A program made the position numbers and the translations under genes. The notes below the pieces were generated by a model. That model saw nothing but the letters and a program-made list of their open reading frames with translations. It was not told where the DNA came from and did no database searches. 64,000 nucleotides of DNA from Loktanella sp. SALINAS62 (GTDB lineage Bacteria; Pseudomonadota; Alphaproteobacteria; Rhodobacterales; Rhodobacteraceae). Each line of letters begins with the position of its first letter. Positions within the stretch are counted from its first letter, which is position 1. The stretch lies in the NCBI RefSeq assembly GCF_018263905.1, contig NZ_JAAFZU010000055.1, forward strand, positions 491,818 through 555,817, given 5' to 3'. Below are positions 46,266 through 54,231 of this stretch, one piece after another.

Positions 46266-46769
46266 TCAGGCGCGACCGTAGGTTTCGGCAATCGCAATTT
46301 TCAGCGCATCCGCAGGCGACCGGTTCGCCCAGGTGACCAGTTGCAGCGCGGGATAATAGCGTTCGCAGCAGGTGACAGCCGTATGGATCATCGTGTCGAT
46401 CTGTTCGGGGCTGGCGATCTGTTCGCCTGCCAGCACCAGACCGTAACGGTAAACCATCATCTTTTGGTCGCCCCACCATGTAAACGTGCCGGCCCAGCTG
46501 TCGTCGTTGATCGCGTTCAGCGCTTCGTACAGTGCGGGCAAACGCGACGCGGGCGGTTCCATTTCATAGGTGCAGATCAAACGCAGGGTTTCGTCATGCG
46601 CGGACCATGCCAGCGTGATTGAATACGTGCGCCACTGCCCTTCGACAGCCATCGCGATCCGGTCGTCGTGGACGCGGTCGAATTCCCAAGCATGATGTTC
46701 CGCCAACTGTTCGACAAGGTCGATCGGATGGATGTCATCGCTGTCCAGATAAGTGTCGGTCAGGGCCAT
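46266..46769 (-). CDS. YbjN domain-containing protein
   Basis: The 167-aa protein fits the alphaproteobacterial YbjN family, with DDIHPIDLVEQLAEHHAWEFDR near the start, YSITLAWSAHDETLRLICTYE and FTWWGDQKMMVYRYGLVL. YbjN resembles type III secretion chaperones and in enterobacteria affects motility and stress survival; here its role is unknown. The position upstream of proC recurs in this group. It is divergent from the M42 peptidase gene, with a 293-base gap that contains DnaA-box-like sequences. Confidence 0.85.
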   Translation of the reverse strand: MALTDTYLDSDDIHPIDLVEQLAEHHAWEFDRVHDDRIAMAVEGQWRTYSITLAWSAHDETLRLICTYEMEPPASRLPALYEALNAINDDSWAGTFTWWGDQKMMVYRYGLVLAGEQIASPEQIDTMIHTAVTCCERYYPALQLVTWANRSPADALKIAIAETYGRA

Positions 46770-46899
46770 GGCTTTGCCTTTCTCCGGGCTTCGGATGGTC
46801 GTCCTGCCCGCTTGTTCACTGCTCTAGGTCGGGTATGGTTCTTGTTCCGCCCCTACAAGATATCGTGACGTCATGCTGACTTTCTGTAAACCCTGTTCT

Positions 46900-46960
46900 T
46901 GGGGATAACCTGTGGACAAAGGCCGTATTTGGCTGATTTCACACCGTTTCACGGGGATAA
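46900..46960. other. Cluster of DnaA-box-like 9-mers
   Basis: Relative to TGTGGATAA (reverse complement of the DnaA box TTATCCACA), TGGGGATAA (46900-46908) and TGTGGACAA (46911-46919) each have one mismatch, and CGGGGATAA (46952-46960) has two; all are in the same orientation within 61 bases. The reverse complements of the first and third contain TCCCC, as in Caulobacter W-boxes. No dnaA, hemE or parAB lies nearby, and the region is only moderately AT-rich. It could be part of an origin, a DnaA-titration site, or chance. Confidence 0.35.
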
Positions 46961-47062
46961 CTCTGTGCTGGTGATCCTGCACGGGGTCATACCTGTCAGA
47001 TTGCCAGTGCCACAGACGGCGCATAGGGTGACGCCAATCCATATTTAACAAGAGCCTGACCC

Positions 47063-48094
47063 ATGAATATCGACCTGTTAAAGCGGCTGTGTGAAACCCC
47101 CGGCGTCCCCGGACGAGAGGACCGTGTCCGCGACCTGATCACGTCGGAAATCGCCGGGTTGTTCGACCACGTCGAAACCGACCCGATGGGCAGCTTGCTG
47201 TGCCGCCGCGACGCTGCAACTGCGGATGCGCCAAAGATCATGCTGCTGTGCCACATGGACGAAATCGGGTTTCTGGTCAGCCATATCGACGACAAGGGAT
47301 TCATCTATGTCCAGCCGGTCGGCGGGTTCGATCCGCGCAATCTGTTTTCACGCCGGGTGCTGGTCTGCACCGAAGACGGCGACCTGAAAGGTGTGATGAA
47401 CCCCGGCGGAAAGCCGATCCATATTTCCAGCGCCGAGGACCGCAAGAAGGTGCCAGAGGTCAGCGAGTTCTTTATCGACACCGGGCTGGGCGCCGCGACC
47501 AAGGATTGGGTGCAGATCGGTGATTTTGTCGTGATGGACGAACCATTGTTGGAGATGGGTGACAAGATCGTATCCAAGGCATTGGACAACCGCATCGCCT
47601 GCTGGCTGGGGATCGAAGCGATCCGCGCGCTGGGGGATGACGGGCGCGGCGCGGAAATCCACGTGGCCTTTACCAGTCAGGAAGAGGTCGGCTTGCGCGG
47701 CGCCAAGACAGCCGCACACCGGATCCAGCCCGATATCGGCATCGGCATCGACACCACACTGGCCTGCGACACACCCGGCATCGCGGACCATCTGGCAACG
47801 ACCCGTCACGGCAAGGGGTTCGGCCTGCATGTGCGGGACAGTTCGTTCATCGCGGACACGGGACTGGTGCGCGATTTCGCGGTGCTCGCGGATGAAAAGG
47901 GCATCCCCTATCAGCGGACGATGCTGGCGGCGGGCGGTCAGGACGGGGCCGCTGCACAGCAGGCGGCATCCGGCGCGCGCGCCATCGGGATCGTGGTCGG
48001 CACGCGCTATATTCATACCGTGACAGAAATGGTGGATCGCGGCGACCTGACGGCTGCGCGGGATATCCTGACCGCCTATCTGCGGACATTCTGA
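47063..48094 (+). CDS. M42 family aminopeptidase/endoglucanase-like metallopeptidase
   Basis: 343 aa. Metal ligands and surroundings match M42: LLCHMDEIGF (His), SKALDNRIACWL (bridging Asp), FTSQEEVGLRGA (catalytic Glu pair), GIGIDTTLACDTPG (Asp) and GTRYIHTVTEMVD (His). M42 enzymes form dodecameric cytoplasmic aminopeptidases; some were named cellulase in error. Starts MNIDLLKRLCETPGVPGRED, usual for the family. Divergent from the YbjN gene and followed by a perfect hairpin. Confidence 0.92.
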   Translation: MNIDLLKRLCETPGVPGREDRVRDLITSEIAGLFDHVETDPMGSLLCRRDAATADAPKIMLLCHMDEIGFLVSHIDDKGFIYVQPVGGFDPRNLFSRRVLVCTEDGDLKGVMNPGGKPIHISSAEDRKKVPEVSEFFIDTGLGAATKDWVQIGDFVVMDEPLLEMGDKIVSKALDNRIACWLGIEAIRALGDDGRGAEIHVAFTSQEEVGLRGAKTAAHRIQPDIGIGIDTTLACDTPGIADHLATTRHGKGFGLHVRDSSFIADTGLVRDFAVLADEKGIPYQRTMLAAGGQDGAAAQQAASGARAIGIVVGTRYIHTVTEMVDRGDLTAARDILTAYLRTF

Positions 48095-48126
48095 CCCACG
48101 TCACGACGGCAGCCGCAAACGAAATC

Positions 48127-48180
48127 GCCCCCGCACAACGATGTGCGGGGGCGCTGGCCTGACCCGAAAACGGGGGTCAG
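48127..48180. terminator. Paired hairpins between M42 and fasciclin genes
   Basis: GCCCCCGCACA (48127-48137) and TGTGCGGGGGC (48142-48152) are perfect 11-bp complements with a 4-base loop. A second hairpin, CTGACCC / GGGTCAG, lies at about 48159-48180. On the minus strand the first hairpin is followed by GATTTCGTTTG, so it more likely terminates the fasciclin gene; it can also stop M42. Confidence 0.7.
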
Positions 48181-48192
48181 GGTCAGTCAGTC

Positions 48193-48771
48193 TTATTCTG
48201 CTGCGGGCAGCAGAACCGTGTCGATCACGTGGACAACACCATTGGACTGCGTGACATCAGCCTGCACAACGGTTGCGACCTGGCCGCGTTCGTCGGTCAG
48301 TGTGATGGTGTCGCCGTCCTGCTTTGCGGTCAGTGTGCAGCCGCCGACGGTGGATACGGCGTGTTCGCCGTTGTCGTCAGCGATCATGCCTGCAATCGCG
48401 GTGGAATCGGCATTGGCCGCAACGACGTGGCAGGTCAGGATGTTGGCCAGTTGTGCCTGGTTTTCCGGCTGCAGCAGCATGTTCAGTTGGTCCTGATCCA
48501 GCGCTTCAAAGGCTTCGTTCGTGGGTGCGAACACGGTGAACGGGCCTTCGCCTGACAGCGTGTCAACCAGACCGGCGGCCTGAACGGCAGCGACCAGTGT
48601 GGTCAGGTTTTCGGCGTTGGATGCGTTTTCAACGATGGTCATGTCGGGCATCATCTCTGCGCCGCCAACCATCGGGTTGCCGTCCTCGCTCATATGAGCG
48701 GCGGCAAATGCGGAACCGGTGGACAGTGCCACGACAGCGGCGGCGGTCATCAGATTGGTCTTCATGGTCAT
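48193..48771 (-). CDS. Secreted fasciclin-domain protein
   Basis: 192 aa. Signal peptide MTMKTNLMTAAAVVALSTGS with cleavage after AFAAA is followed by one FAS1 domain (~residues 50-190). It shows the H1 motif GPFTVFAPTNEAFEALDQ and the H2 region NGVVHVIDTVLLPAAE. Single FAS1 domain proteins are secreted adhesion or surface proteins. I chose the ATG at 48771, which follows GAGAGAGTATTCTG; a second in-frame ATG two codons later is equally possible. Monocistronic, with a hairpin pair downstream. Confidence 0.92.
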   Translation of the reverse strand: MTMKTNLMTAAAVVALSTGSAFAAAHMSEDGNPMVGGAEMMPDMTIVENASNAENLTTLVAAVQAAGLVDTLSGEGPFTVFAPTNEAFEALDQDQLNMLLQPENQAQLANILTCHVVAANADSTAIAGMIADDNGEHAVSTVGGCTLTAKQDGDTITLTDERGQVATVVQADVTQSNGVVHVIDTVLLPAAE

Positions 48772-48955
48772 CAGAATACTCTCTCTATTACACATGGCGG
48801 GTCATTCCGCCTTCGATGTGAAAGAAACGGATGGCCGCGTGCGATAGTTTCGTCCGCCGGGAAATATTTCGCTGAATTGAGTTCACAACAACGTCAAAAC
48901 TCCGTGGATGGAACGGGAACGGCCACGTGGCGCCAGTGCGACACGAAGCCGATGA

Positions 48956-49234
48956 TCAGGTCCAGTTAACCTGTTCGTTGCCGGGCAACGCATAGCGTGC
49001 CAGCATCGGCACGTCGTAGGCATGGCCGTGAACATCACAGAATGCGACGACCCAATCGTCGCGTTGACACAGAAAATCCAGAAGGGCGGCCAGAAACGCC
49101 GTATCTGACGCACCTGCGCGCATGTCCTGAGGGGCAAGACCATTCGGCCCCATAAAGGCCGCACTCAGCTCTTGGTCGGCAACGACATGCGCAAGCGCCT
49201 GCAATGCGACGATTTCAGCGTGTTCTGGGGTCAT
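48956..49234 (-). CDS. DUF3572 family protein
   Basis: 92 aa. MTPEHAEIVALQALAHVVADQELSAAF begins the helical DUF3572 domain; a later FCDVHGHAYDVPMLARYALPG motif completes it. The family is restricted mainly to alphaproteobacteria and is repeatedly found next to pleD, as here (divergent, 93 bases apart). No function is proven. The region 48772-48955 between it and the fasciclin gene holds no gene. Confidence 0.85.
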   Translation of the reverse strand: MTPEHAEIVALQALAHVVADQELSAAFMGPNGLAPQDMRAGASDTAFLAALLDFLCQRDDWVVAFCDVHGHAYDVPMLARYALPGNEQVNWT

Positions 49235-49327
49235 GGGATTTCCGGCAGCAAAGAATGAACCTTTTTTTAATCTATCGCGCGCAGTGTCCAGTCAGAAGGT
49301 GGTGAAACCATCAAACAGGATTGAATC

Positions 49328-50719
49328 ATGTCCGGCAGATTATTGATCGTGGATGCCATGTCCACAAACCGCATCGTCCTTCGGGTCAAACTGCTGGCTG
49401 CAAAATACGATGTCGAAGCAGTGGCCAGTTGCGAAGCTGCGGACGCGGCCATTGCCCGACGGATGCCGGACCTGATCCTGATCAACCTGTTCGACGGGAC
49501 GGACGACAGCCTTGCGTTCTGCGCCCGTGTACGACGGGCTGCGGCGACCCGCAACATTCCGATCATTTCGGTAGGCGGACAGGATACCAGTGCCGCAAGG
49601 TTCAGCGCGCTTGACGCGGGCGCCGACGATGTGCTGCCGCGCCCGATTTGCGATACGTTGCTGATGGCGCGCGTTCGCAATCTGCTACGTCGTGGAAATC
49701 GCGCGCGTGAATTGGACATGCGGTCCGAAACCCTGCGCATGATGGGATTGGATGACGCGGCTGGCCCCCGGATCGCCCCGGCCTGCGTGACCCTGCTATC
49801 GGATTCAGGCATCGCCATCGCGTCCATCGGCGGCATGCTGCAATCAGGATTGCGGCAGCGTATCCGCACGATGGGTATCGATGGGGTCCTGTCGGATCAT
49901 GGCCAACCGGTATCGCCGGACGTCTTTGTTATTGATGCAAGGTCTCATTGCGACGCCGGTGACGATCTGTTCCGGCTGCTGGCCGATCTGCGGACCCGCG
50001 ATACGACGCGCCATGCCGCGCAACTGATCCTGTTGCCCGCGAACGATTTACGGACAGCCGCACTGGTTCTGGACCTTGGCGCGGACGATGTCATCCTTGG
50101 CGCATTCGAAGGCGACGAACTGTGTCACAGGACCCGCGCATTGGTCGCGCACAAACTGCACCGCGACCGGCTGATGGATCAGGTCAACACCGGGCTTGCC
50201 GCCGCGATGACCGATCCGCTGACCGGATTGTTCAACCGCCGCTATGCGCTTGCGCATCTGCATCGCATCGCCGAACAGGCCTGCGAATCCGGCTGCAACT
50301 ATGCGCTGATGGTGGCGGACATCGATCATTTCAAATCGGTCAACGACACCTATGGCCACAGCGTCGGTGATCGTGTGCTGATGGGCGTGGGTGCCTGCCT
50401 GCGCGACAGCTTTCGACCCGACGATCTGGTCGCCCGCATCGGCGGCGAAGAATTTTTGATCGTGATGCCACGCACATCGGTTGAGGATGCGACCGTCGCA
50501 GCACAACGCCTGCGCGAAATGATCGGGGCCAAACCGTTCGACGCGAACGGTGACCGTCCAGCCCTGCATGTGACGATTTCGGTCGGCATTGCCGCAGGAT
50601 CAGCCGCAATGCCCACTGGCGGCACCCTTGACGCTTTGTTCGACAGGGCCGATGTCGCGCTTTACCGGGCAAAGGCCGAAGGCCGCAACGCGGTCGCCGT
50701 GGACCTGTCCGCTGCCTGA
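49328..50719 (+). CDS. pleD: PleD-type diguanylate cyclase with degenerate first receiver
   Basis: 463 aa with the PleD order receiver (1-~120), receiver-like adapter (~150-280) and GGDEF (~290-463). The active site is GGEEF (372-376) and the c-di-GMP inhibitory I-site R363-x-x-D366 is intact, so cyclase activity and feedback are expected. In receiver 1 the phospho-acceptor position 53 is Asn (LILINLFDG) where Caulobacter PleD has Asp53; the acidic pocket is IVDA rather than VDD, and the conserved Lys is Arg105. Phosphorylation control is thus probably lost or altered. AACAGGATTGAATC precedes the ATG. Confidence 0.92.
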   Translation: MSGRLLIVDAMSTNRIVLRVKLLAAKYDVEAVASCEAADAAIARRMPDLILINLFDGTDDSLAFCARVRRAAATRNIPIISVGGQDTSAARFSALDAGADDVLPRPICDTLLMARVRNLLRRGNRARELDMRSETLRMMGLDDAAGPRIAPACVTLLSDSGIAIASIGGMLQSGLRQRIRTMGIDGVLSDHGQPVSPDVFVIDARSHCDAGDDLFRLLADLRTRDTTRHAAQLILLPANDLRTAALVLDLGADDVILGAFEGDELCHRTRALVAHKLHRDRLMDQVNTGLAAAMTDPLTGLFNRRYALAHLHRIAEQACESGCNYALMVADIDHFKSVNDTYGHSVGDRVLMGVGACLRDSFRPDDLVARIGGEEFLIVMPRTSVEDATVAAQRLREMIGAKPFDANGDRPALHVTISVGIAAGSAAMPTGGTLDALFDRADVALYRAKAEGRNAVAVDLSAA

Positions 50720-50997
50720 CGCCCCACGGTGGGATGCGATGGTCCAGCCAATGGCGCGCCGCTGCCCTTGCGTCCACGCAACCTGACCGCGCGGAAGCCA
50801 TTAACCGCAGACCGCAAACCACGGGCTCTTTTCTACAGGTCCCCCAACCATTCCTTGACTTGGATCAGGCTGGACGTTTCGCCGCGAGGCACCGGGCCAA
50901 TCAGGTATTGCCACGACCGGGCGACACCTGCGATGACGGAACAATAGCTTTCCTTCGCAGGCACATGCCTCAGTTCGATGGAAAAAGGACCTACGTT
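50720..50997. other. 278-base gap between pleD and DUF983
   Basis: No convincing gene. A minus-strand frame (about 50833-50961) beginning at a GTG would encode a 43-aa peptide starting MPAKESYCSVIAG and ending KEWLGDL with codon usage like real genes, but the ribosome-binding site is weak. CCTGCGA and TCGCAGG near 50928-50960 form a 7-bp inverted repeat with a long loop. Promoters for the DUF983 gene should lie here; I cannot place them. Confidence 0.3.
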
Positions 50998-51399
50998 ATG
51001 ACCCAAAGCGAGACCTATGAGCGCATCCGCGTCGATGACCGCGAAATGAAACCTGCGATGTGGCGCGGCTATCGTCGTAAATGCCCGAATTGCGGGGATG
51101 GTGCGATGTTCGACAGTTATCTGCACGTGCGCGACAATTGTGCGGCCTGTGACGAGGACCTGTCCCAGCACCGCGCCGATGACGGCCCTGCCTATCTGAC
51201 GATCCTGATCGTGGGACACCTGCTGGCGCCGCTGATGATCTGGGTCTTTACTGAATTCCGGCCCAGCGGTCTGGTCATGGCGATCGTCTTTACGATCAGC
51301 ACCGTCGCGCTGTCGCTTTATCTTTTGCCGCGGCTCAAGGGGGTTGTTGTGGCGATCCAATGGTCAAAAGGAATGCACGGATTTGGCAAAGCCGATTGA
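50998..51399 (+). CDS. DUF983 zinc-ribbon membrane protein
   Basis: 133 aa. Two cysteine pairs, CPNC and CAAC (residues ~25-48), form the DUF983 zinc ribbon, and two transmembrane helices follow (LTILIVGHLLAPLMIWVF and VMAIVFTISTVALSLYLLP). ATG at 50998 has AAAAAGGACCTACGTT in front and gives the normal family start MWRGYRRKCPNCGDG nearby. In alphaproteobacteria it often lies next to a NUDIX gene or cytochrome oxidase assembly genes; here a NUDIX gene overlaps its 3' end by 17 bases. Confidence 0.88.
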   Translation: MTQSETYERIRVDDREMKPAMWRGYRRKCPNCGDGAMFDSYLHVRDNCAACDEDLSQHRADDGPAYLTILIVGHLLAPLMIWVFTEFRPSGLVMAIVFTISTVALSLYLLPRLKGVVVAIQWSKGMHGFGKAD

Positions 51400-52081
51400 C
51401 CCACCGATCCAGGATGCAGCCACCGTCATCGTGCTGCGTCGGGGCGACTGTCCCGCGATCCTGATGGGCCAGCGCGGTGCCACAGCCGCATTCATGCCCA
51501 GCAAATTCGTGTTCCCCGGCGGTGCTGTAGATGCAAACGACGGCATTGTGCCCATTCTTGGCCTCGATCCCATGCAGGCAACCGCGCTGCAGTCGTTCAG
51601 CCGACTTAGCCCTGCCGCAATCGCCGCCGCAGCGATCCGCGAACTTTGGGAAGAAACCGGACAGATCCTGGGGACCACCGCCCCATGGACCGATCCGCCA
51701 CAGGGCTGGCGCGGGTTTGCGGCGACCGGACACCGCCCAACGGCCCATGGCATGCGATTTTTCTTTCGGGCCGTGACCCCGGCAGGCCGACCACGCCGGT
51801 TTGACGCACGGTTCTTTATCGTGGATGCGGATGCGCTTGTCACCGATCCCGATGATTTCACCCGGGCAGAAGATGAACTGTCACACCTGCACTGGGTTGA
51901 TCTGCACCGCGCGCGCGATCTGGACCTGCCGTTCATCACAGAAGTCGCATTGGCCGAACTGGTCCAGCATCTGTCCGATCCGGACGCACCGCTGACGGTA
52001 CCGTTTTTCAATAATGACGACGAACAGCATCTGGTCACAAGACTGGGTGGAATACGCCCGTTGGACACCGTGCCCCGCTAA
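51383..52081 (+). CDS. NUDIX hydrolase (RNase-like/CoA-type with long insertion)
   Basis: The NUDIX helix IRELWEETGQI is intact. The first Gly-rich part FPGGAVDANDG lies ~50 residues earlier, separated by an insertion, as in NUDT8/NUDT19-like hydrolases. The C-terminal half (~100 aa) ends in FNNDDEQHLVTRLGG. Substrate unknown: ADP-ribose, NADH or CoA derivatives are family options. No ATG lies at the natural start; I use a TTG at 51383 (232 aa), preceded by AAAAGGAA, which overlaps the end of the DUF983 gene by 17 bases. A TTG at 51344 is an alternative. Confidence 0.75.
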   Translation: MAKPIDPPIQDAATVIVLRRGDCPAILMGQRGATAAFMPSKFVFPGGAVDANDGIVPILGLDPMQATALQSFSRLSPAAIAAAAIRELWEETGQILGTTAPWTDPPQGWRGFAATGHRPTAHGMRFFFRAVTPAGRPRRFDARFFIVDADALVTDPDDFTRAEDELSHLHWVDLHRARDLDLPFITEVALAELVQHLSDPDAPLTVPFFNNDDEQHLVTRLGGIRPLDTVPR

Positions 52082-52404
52082 GTCAGGTGCTGGTCCTGCA
52101 CGTCGGATTTCCAGCCCAGCGTCCACAGGTCGCCATTCTGGATGACAGGGCGTTTCATCAACGTGGGAAACGTGGTCAGCAAATCTGAAGTGTCCTGCGC
52201 CTTTTCCGCGTCCGTCAACTGCCGCCATGTGGTAGACGACCGATTGATCAGTGCATCCCCGAAGCGCGCAATCAGGTCCGCACGATCCTGTTCAGACAGG
52301 CCATCGGCCCGAACATCGATCACATCTGGCGTGTGCCCAGCGGCGCGCAGGGCTGCCAGTGCCTTGCGGCAGGTATCGCATGATTTCAGGCTAAACAGTC
52401 GCAT
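52078..52404 (-). CDS. ArsC/Spx family thioredoxin-fold protein
   Basis: The 108-aa thioredoxin-like protein starts MRLFSLKSCDTCRKALAAL with the CxxC motif (Cys9-Asp-Thr-Cys12) and has the Spx/YffB-type region INRSSTTWRQL and LMKRPVIQNGDLWTLGW. True arsenate reductases carry three basic residues around the site that I cannot confirm, so YffB-like reductase of unknown substrate is more cautious. Its TAG stop shares CTAA with the preceding NUDIX gene. Confidence 0.85.
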   Translation of the reverse strand: MRLFSLKSCDTCRKALAALRAAGHTPDVIDVRADGLSEQDRADLIARFGDALINRSSTTWRQLTDAEKAQDTSDLLTTFPTLMKRPVIQNGDLWTLGWKSDVQDQHLT

Positions 52405-52537
52405 ACAGCATTCCTTTGGCTAATGTGCATCAGGTTTTCAACGTTTCGACCACCGGGTTCATTTGCAATCGGACCGGCCGCGCTAACCTTTTACAACAAG
52501 GCCAAGAAGGTCGGCCAGACGTTGCAGGAGACAAGAC

Positions 52538-52744
52538 ATGCCCACCGGCAAAGTAAAATGGTTCAACACCGCCAAAGGTTTCGGTTTCATCGCCCCCGAT
52601 GATGGTGGAAACGATATCTTTGTTCATATTTCAGCGGTTGAACGCGCCGGCATGACCGGCCTTGCGGACGATCAGCCGATCGGTTTTGAACTGATCGAAG
52701 GCCGCGATGGTCGCACGATGGCGGGCGAGCTTTACAAGCCCTAA
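52538..52744 (+). CDS. Cold-shock domain protein (CspA family)
   Basis: 68 aa. TGKVKWFNTAKGFGFIAPDD is RNP-1 and FVHISAVERAG is RNP-2 of the cold-shock domain; a full single five-stranded barrel is present. It binds single-stranded nucleic acid and melts mRNA structure. The gene has a ~133-base leader upstream, long enough for the structured 5' UTR common in csp genes, and GGAGACAAGAC precedes the ATG. Its TAA is interleaved with the folA stop (CTAA). Confidence 0.95.
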   Translation: MPTGKVKWFNTAKGFGFIAPDDGGNDIFVHISAVERAGMTGLADDQPIGFELIEGRDGRTMAGELYKP

Positions 52745-53223
52745 AATCTGACCCGCAGATATTCATCAAGCCGGCAGGCGGGGTCCGCCTGCCGGATCCT
52801 ACGCGTTGCAATGCGGTTCCACTGATTGGGATCAATGTCGGGGAAATGCGTGTCGGCATCCGGCACCGTCACATCGACCTGCGTGATCAGCAACCTGTCC
52901 GCCACCGGCAACAAGGCCGCATAAATCCCTGCCCCACCGATTCCATAGATGCGATGATATCCTGCGGCATAGCACGCGGCAACCGCCTGTTCGGTGTCGC
53001 CAAAGACATGATCGGTCAGTGTTGTGTCACGGGACACCACACAATTCATCCGGTTTTTCAGCGGCTTGACCGGCAGGCTGACCCAGGTGTTACGGCCCAT
53101 GATCACCGCCCCGCCTGTCGTTTCGCGTTGAAACATGGCAAGATCTTCGGGCGCGTGCCACGGAATTTCGCCGTTGCGCCCGATGGCACCGTCATTGGCG
53201 CGTGCAACAATCAACGTCAGCAT
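52741..53223 (-). CDS. folA: Dihydrofolate reductase
   Basis: 160 aa, starting [22 protein letters not shown] (Asn/Ile/Trp of the folate pocket), with HAPEDLAMFQRETTGGAVIMGRNTW and GGAGIYAALLPVADRLLITQV. It reduces dihydrofolate produced by ThyA to tetrahydrofolate using NADPH. Start overlaps the thyA stop by one base (TGATG), giving translational coupling. Confidence 0.95.
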   Translation of the reverse strand: MLTLIVARANDGAIGRNGEIPWHAPEDLAMFQRETTGGAVIMGRNTWVSLPVKPLKNRMNCVVSRDTTLTDHVFGDTEQAVAACYAAGYHRIYGIGGAGIYAALLPVADRLLITQVDVTVPDADTHFPDIDPNQWNRIATRRIRQADPACRLDEYLRVRF

Positions 53224-54041
53224 CAGACAGCCACCGGCGCGCGGATCCCAGGGTCAGGGTCGTATCCGTCAAAGGCGAAATCGTCGAACCTAAAATCGAA
53301 AATGCTGTCGACGGCGCGGGTCAACCGCAGTGTCGGCAACGGCTTTGGCCTGCGCGACAGCTGCAAATTCACCTGATTCATGTGGTTCAGATAAATATGG
53401 GCATCCCCGATGGTGTGAATGAAATCGCCCGGCGCATAGCCTGTGACATGCGCCAACATATGCGCCAGCAAAGCATAGGACGCGATGTTGAAAGGCACCC
53501 CCAGAAACATGTCGGCGGACCGTTGATAAAGCTGCAAATGCAGCTTGCCGTCGCTGATCCGGACCTGCCACAGCGTATGACAGGGGGGCAACGCCATGGC
53601 ATCCATCTCTGCCGGGTTCCAGGCGGATACGATCAGGCGGCGGCTGTCAGGCGTTTTGCGGATTGCATCGACGAGGCGGGCGATCTGATCGACCTCTCCC
53701 AGCAGCAGGGTGCCGTCGTCGGCTGCAGCCACGCTGGGAAAATGCCGCCATTGGTGGCCGTAAACCGGGCCAAGGTCGCCATTTTCGTCCGCCCATTCAT
53801 CCCAGATCGATACACCGTTTTGCTGCAAATAGCGCACATTCGTGTCCCCGGACAAGAACCACAGCAATTCATGCACAATGGATTTCAGATGCAGTTTTTT
53901 CGTCGTCACCAGCGGAAAACCGTCCACCAGCGGATAGCGGCACTGCATGCCGAAATGGCTGATGGTGCCCGTGCCGGTGCGGTCGGTTGACCGCACGCCG
54001 TGATCCAGAACGGTGCGCAGCGCGTCATGGTATTGGTGCAA
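53223..54041 (-). CDS. thyA: Thymidylate synthase
   Basis: 272 aa. The catalytic Cys154 lies in [11 protein letters not shown]; other ThyA features are [14 protein letters not shown] (dUMP-binding loop), [18 protein letters not shown] and [14 protein letters not shown]. It makes dTMP from dUMP using methylene-THF, supplying dihydrofolate to FolA encoded immediately downstream. Slightly longer than the 264-aa enterobacterial enzyme because of an insert after residue ~102. Presence of thyA rather than thyX fits a FolA-dependent folate cycle. Confidence 0.96.
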   Translation of the reverse strand: MHQYHDALRTVLDHGVRSTDRTGTGTISHFGMQCRYPLVDGFPLVTTKKLHLKSIVHELLWFLSGDTNVRYLQQNGVSIWDEWADENGDLGPVYGHQWRHFPSVAAADDGTLLLGEVDQIARLVDAIRKTPDSRRLIVSAWNPAEMDAMALPPCHTLWQVRISDGKLHLQLYQRSADMFLGVPFNIASYALLAHMLAHVTGYAPGDFIHTIGDAHIYLNHMNQVNLQLSRRPKPLPTLRLTRAVDSIFDFRFDDFAFDGYDPDPGIRAPVAV

Positions 54042-54167
54042 GGATAGCCGCCTTTCGGGTGGGGGATGATTCCGCGCTACGCTAGATCAAGGTCGGGGCA
54101 AGCGCAAAGCGCTCGTGACAAAAGACGCACGGCGGTGCACTTGTTGGCGTTGAAAACACCGGGCGCA

Positions 54168-54196
54168 TTGACTCAGACAAATGCGACTTGGACAAT
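54168..54196 (+). promoter_or_regulatory. Candidate promoter of the lipoprotein/Slam-like operon
   Basis: TTGACT and GACAAT separated by exactly 17 bases, 35 bases before the ATG at 54232. The -35 box matches the sigma-70 consensus at four to five positions, the -10 box at four. This is one of the better promoter candidates in the window. Confidence 0.45.
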
Positions 54197-54231
54197 GCAG
54201 CAATAATACGACCAGAGCAGGTGGCGCAACG

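Noticed and set aside
49256-49280. T-rich tract between DUF3572 and pleD as a terminator
   Set aside because: The run CCTTTTTTTAATC has no preceding stem and lies in a divergent promoter gap; it is more likely promoter sequence.
52430-52627. Minus-strand frame over the cspA start
   Set aside because: Overlaps the clear cold-shock gene and has no family resemblance.
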